7,170 nt of DNA from Acidobacteriaceae bacterium (GTDB taxonomy: Bacteria > Acidobacteriota > Terriglobia > Terriglobales > Acidobacteriaceae): the NCBI GenBank assembly GCA_003135495.1, contig PLBX01000309.1, positions 1-7,170 of the forward strand. The letters run 5' to 3'. A program made the translations under genes and the position numbers. Under the pieces are notes generated by a model. That model had not been told where the DNA came from. It worked only from the letters and a program-made list of their open reading frames with translations, and searched no databases. This document shows positions 5,289-7,170 of this stretch, one piece after another (the stretch's first letter is position 1; each line of letters opens with the position of its first letter).

Positions 5289-5585
5289 CTATGCTTTTTT
5301 AGGCGCGATGGCGTCTTTTGCGGCTTTGGCTACGCGGAATTTTACGACGGTCTTTGCCTTAATCTGAATGGGTTCGCCGGTCTGCGGATTGCGTCCCATG
5401 CGGGCCTTGCGATGGGCCTTCACCAGGCGGCCGAGGCCAGGAACGACAAACACACCGTTTTTCTTTGTCTCTTTGATCGCGGTTTCTGCCAGATTTTCCA
5501 GGAAAGCTGCGGCAGTCTTGTTGTTGAGTTCGAGTTGCTCCGCCAAGTGGCGGGTGAGTTGAGTCTTGGTCATACCAGAAGCCAT
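5289..5585 (-). CDS. hup: HU-family DNA-binding protein (DNABII)
   Basis: The 98-aa product is a histone-like HU/IHF-family protein that bends and compacts DNA as a dimer in the nucleoid. The N-terminal helices (MTKTQLTRHLAEQLELN, ~5-21, then ~22-42) form the dimer core. The DNABII signature follows: VPGLGRL (48-54), then RMGRNPQTGEPIQIKAKTVV (62-81) with R65-N66-P67 at the tip of the DNA-binding arm, where P67 intercalates between base pairs. The C-terminus is Lys/Ala-rich. Length is slightly above the common ~90 residues because of the MASG start and short basic tail. HU rather than IHF is inferred from the generic arm sequence. GAGGAGG five nt before the ATG selects residue 1 over the internal Met5. 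A weak promoter may lie ~75 nt upstream. It is monocistronic by context. Confidence 0.95.
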   Translation of the reverse strand: MASGMTKTQLTRHLAEQLELNNKTAAAFLENLAETAIKETKKNGVFVVPGLGRLVKAHRKARMGRNPQTGEPIQIKAKTVVKFRVAKAAKDAIAPKKA

Positions 5586-5590
5586 GAATT

Positions 5591-5597
5591 CCTCCTC
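5591..5597 (-). promoter_or_regulatory. Strong Shine-Dalgarno of the HU gene
   Basis: The minus strand reads GAGGAGG, then AATTC, then ATG. The five-nt spacing selects the MASG start; Met5 would be 17 nt away. Confidence 0.85.
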
Positions 5598-5659
5598 AAG
5601 AAGTTACAAATTTGCGTTATGAGCGCATACTAGCGCACTCGGCTGTGGAAAAGAAGCAT

Positions 5660-5689
5660 TTTATATAGAGTTTATGCGGTTTCCAGTAA
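5660..5689 (-). promoter_or_regulatory. Possible sigma-70 promoter of the HU gene
   Basis: On the minus strand TTACTG (5689-5684) lies 18 nt from TATAAA (5665-5660), within an AT-rich patch. The -10 matches consensus at five of six positions but the -35 is poor. It would give an untranslated leader of about 70 nt. Confidence 0.3.
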
Positions 5690-5968
5690 GGTACCCCTAC
5701 AGAATCCAGCCAAAAATGAGGGTTTGGCGCCAAAGAGGACAAAAAGGCCTGATTTGCAAGGCGAGGAGCCTGCGGTCTCGAAGCGTGCCGTTCCTACAAA
5801 GGCGCACCTCTACGATGCTGCGACACCGATCCCGGAGCGGAGTTCGTTTGCTAATGTTCCCTGCCCTGGAGTCATCTACTAGAAAAATGTAAGGTTTGCA
5901 CTGGCCCTCGCGGCATACGTTGGTTACACTGTGACCCATTTCACGAGTTAAAAAATTTTAAAGTATTC
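5690..5968. other. Divergent spacer between HU and aldolase genes
   Basis: I see no credible gene. The longest open frame (plus, 5674-5892) encodes an Arg/Ser-rich sequence without a ribosome binding site or motif. The middle (5750-5850) is GC-rich with small imperfect palindromes such as AGGC-GAGGA-GCCT. Near the aldolase, TTGCAC (5896-5901) and TACACT (5925-5930) resemble promoter hexamers, but the 23-nt spacing is too wide, so no promoter is called. Confidence 0.4.
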
Positions 5969-5982
5969 GAGGAGAATTATTT

Positions 5983-6828
5983 ATGGCAGATGCCGCCCTT
6001 AGTGGCAGCGAGTTCAAAAAGCAATTGCAAGCAGGCACCCCGAAGATGGGCCTGTTTGTCAATTCGCACAGCCCGACTGTTGCCGGACAGTTGGCACACA
6101 GTGGTTATGACTGGCTGCTTATCGATACGCAGCATGGTCCTATGAATCACGAAAATCTTTCCGCCATGCTGAGCGCGGTGGAGAACGGCGGCGCAAAATC
6201 CCTGGTGCGGGTGGGCGGATATGACGATCGTCCGGGCATTCAACAAGCGCTCGATCTTGGCGCTGACGGTGTGCTGGTCCCGTACATCAATACCGCCGAA
6301 GAGGCGCGCCAGGCGATCAGTTGCACGAAGTATCCGACGGTTGGCACGCGCTCCGTTTATTTTCCGCAACGCAGCATGAACAGGAATGGGCTGCTCGGGT
6401 ACGCCGGAAAGTGGAACAGCGAAGGCATTGTCGCGCTGCAGGTTGAGACCGCATCGTGTATTAAAAACATCGCGGAAATCGCGGCGGTGCCCGGCATTGA
6501 CATTCTTTTTCTCGGGCAAAACGATCTGTGCATGTCGATGGGACTTTACAACAAGTACGAGTTTCCGCATATGTACACCTCGCCCGAACTGGGAGTCGCA
6601 ACGGATAAGTTGATCGAGCACGCCCGCAAGAACAACGTCATCCTGGGCATCTTTCTGTTCGGATCGGCGCGGGTCGGGGAGTTTCTAGAAAAAGGGTTTA
6701 GTTTTTATAGCTTAGGCAACGATTTGCATCACATGCTGACGCAGACCGGAGCTTACGTTAACGACATCGAAAAAGTGTCGAAGGAAAAGGGCAAAGTTTG
6801 GAAGTGCCGGACGACGGCACTGTTTTAA
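5983..6828 (+). CDS. HpcH/HpaI-family class II aldolase
   Basis: The 281-aa product is a metal-dependent pyruvate-type aldolase of the HpcH/HpaI (phosphoenolpyruvate/pyruvate TIM-barrel) family, which includes 4-hydroxy-2-oxoheptanedioate aldolase and 2-dehydro-3-deoxyglucarate aldolase. Visible are LIDTQHGPMNHENL with D48 and the likely base H51, R76 (LVRVGG), the RPGIQQALDLGADGVLVPY block (83-101), GTRSVY with R123, the metal ligands E155 (QVETASC) and D181 (GQNDL), and the C-terminal LGNDLHHM. The common DxEH and GPxDL motifs appear here as DTQH and GQNDL, so this is a divergent subfamily and the substrate cannot be assigned. Size is slightly above the usual 250-270 aa. The cytoplasm is inferred. 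GAGGAG at 5969-5974, 8 nt before the ATG, supports the start. No catabolic neighbours are present to suggest a pathway. Confidence 0.88.
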   Translation: MADAALSGSEFKKQLQAGTPKMGLFVNSHSPTVAGQLAHSGYDWLLIDTQHGPMNHENLSAMLSAVENGGAKSLVRVGGYDDRPGIQQALDLGADGVLVPYINTAEEARQAISCTKYPTVGTRSVYFPQRSMNRNGLLGYAGKWNSEGIVALQVETASCIKNIAEIAAVPGIDILFLGQNDLCMSMGLYNKYEFPHMYTSPELGVATDKLIEHARKNNVILGIFLFGSARVGEFLEKGFSFYSLGNDLHHMLTQTGAYVNDIEKVSKEKGKVWKCRTTALF

Positions 6829-6837
6829 CGATGGAGC

Positions 6838-6883
6838 GCCGGGCGTCCTCGCCCGGCCACCACTGCTGGAGTTTTGCAGTGGT
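6838..6883 (+). terminator. Two consecutive hairpins after the aldolase gene
   Basis: The first hairpin is GCCGGGCG/CGCCCGGC (6838-6845/6850-6857, 4-nt loop), 9 nt after the stop codon. The second is ACCACTGC/GCAGTGGT (6859-6866/6876-6883, 9-nt loop) and runs into TT, a short T-tract. Together they fit a weak intrinsic terminator. The first shares its core with the hairpin after HU and may be a dispersed repeat. Confidence 0.55.
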
Positions 6884-6951
6884 TTCGTATGAGGGCCGAT
6901 CCAATATTTGGGATTGGCTTCTTGTTTTGACATCGCTTAGAACCAAAGAGC

Positions 6952-7170
6952 ATGACAGGTGCTAACTCGAAACCGAGACAGCTTGCGATCATTGCGGTGT
7001 GTTGCCTGGTCGTATGGCTGGCATATAAGATGCCGTCGCCGGCTCCGAAAAACGAGCCTCCGCCCGCACCTGAGCTGCTTCCAATCTCGGATGCGAAGCC
7101 TACTTGGGACGGGGCTTATCCCGTTCTCGTTATACGGATCGTCAATTCTGATCCAAAGCACTACCGGTTT
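6952..7170 (+). CDS. 5' end of a membrane-anchored or secreted protein (partial)
   Basis: From the ATG at 6952 the frame stays open to the window edge (73 residues). A short basic N-terminus (MTGANSKPR) precedes one hydrophobic segment, LAIIAVCCLVVWLAY (~11-25), then a Pro-rich linker (MPSPAPKNEPPPAPELLP) and the start of a folded region (WDGAYPVLVIRIVNSD). This is the layout of a signal-anchor or cleaved signal peptide followed by an extracytoplasmic domain. No twin-Arg or clear lipobox is present, although the two Cys lie inside the hydrophobic segment. No in-frame start exists between the TGA at 6928 and this ATG. The Shine-Dalgarno is poor (AAAGAG one base before ATG), so the start is only moderately secure. 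The family cannot be told from this part. The aldolase hairpins suggest a separate transcription unit. Confidence 0.6.
   Translation, partial: MTGANSKPRQLAIIAVCCLVVWLAYKMPSPAPKNEPPPAPELLPISDAKPTWDGAYPVLVIRIVNSDPKHYRF

Noticed and set aside
5674..5892. Plus-strand reading frame of 72 codons between HU and aldolase
   Set aside because: Arg/Ser-rich translation without motif or ribosome binding site; overlaps the likely HU promoter.

Overview
The window looks like a chromosomal segment from a free-living bacterium, most likely an Acidobacteriota (Terriglobia/Koribacter-like) species. This rests on moderate-to-high GC, many short GC-rich inverted repeats between genes, octamer and 13-mer tandem repeats in spacers, and a small Cys/His protein preceded by a G-run/C-run palindrome, which I associate from memory with that phylum. 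The assignment is inference; no rRNA or marker gene is present.

Layout. 1-150 may hold the 3' end of an unidentified plus-strand gene. 150-800 is mostly non-coding. It contains a minus-strand remnant of a glyoxalase/VOC-family gene (last ~30 codons) abutting inverted repeats, then an unusual leader of three ~15-nt repeats and a perfect G7-TA-C7 palindrome. Behind it lies a 174-aa protein with a CX9CX10CX2H cluster (800-1324). queD (1383-1760) and queE (1830-2513) follow on the plus strand and carry out two successive steps in making the 7-deazaguanine precursor of queuosine.

queE converges with a minus-strand recQ-family helicase gene (2617-4539). The gap holds a 13-nt tandem repeat running into a three-stem, cloverleaf-like inverted-repeat element. 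recQ is divergent from a YfcE/MJ0936-type metallophosphoesterase gene (4715-5173), which converges with a minus-strand HU gene (5289-5585) across a long terminator-like stem. HU is divergent from an HpcH/HpaI-family aldolase gene (5983-6828), separated by ~400 bases without a credible gene. Two hairpins follow the aldolase. The 5' end of a membrane-anchored or secreted protein (from 6952) runs off the right edge.

Apart from queD-queE, the genes are not an obvious functional unit; this looks like a mosaic of housekeeping genes separated by repeat-rich spacers. The best candidate for something undescribed is the cassette at about 640-1324: periodic leader, palindrome, triple heptamer before the start codon, and a small Cys/His protein with a disordered tail. 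Second are the structured intergenic repeats, two of which (5260-5275 and 6840-6855) share a core in opposite orientation.
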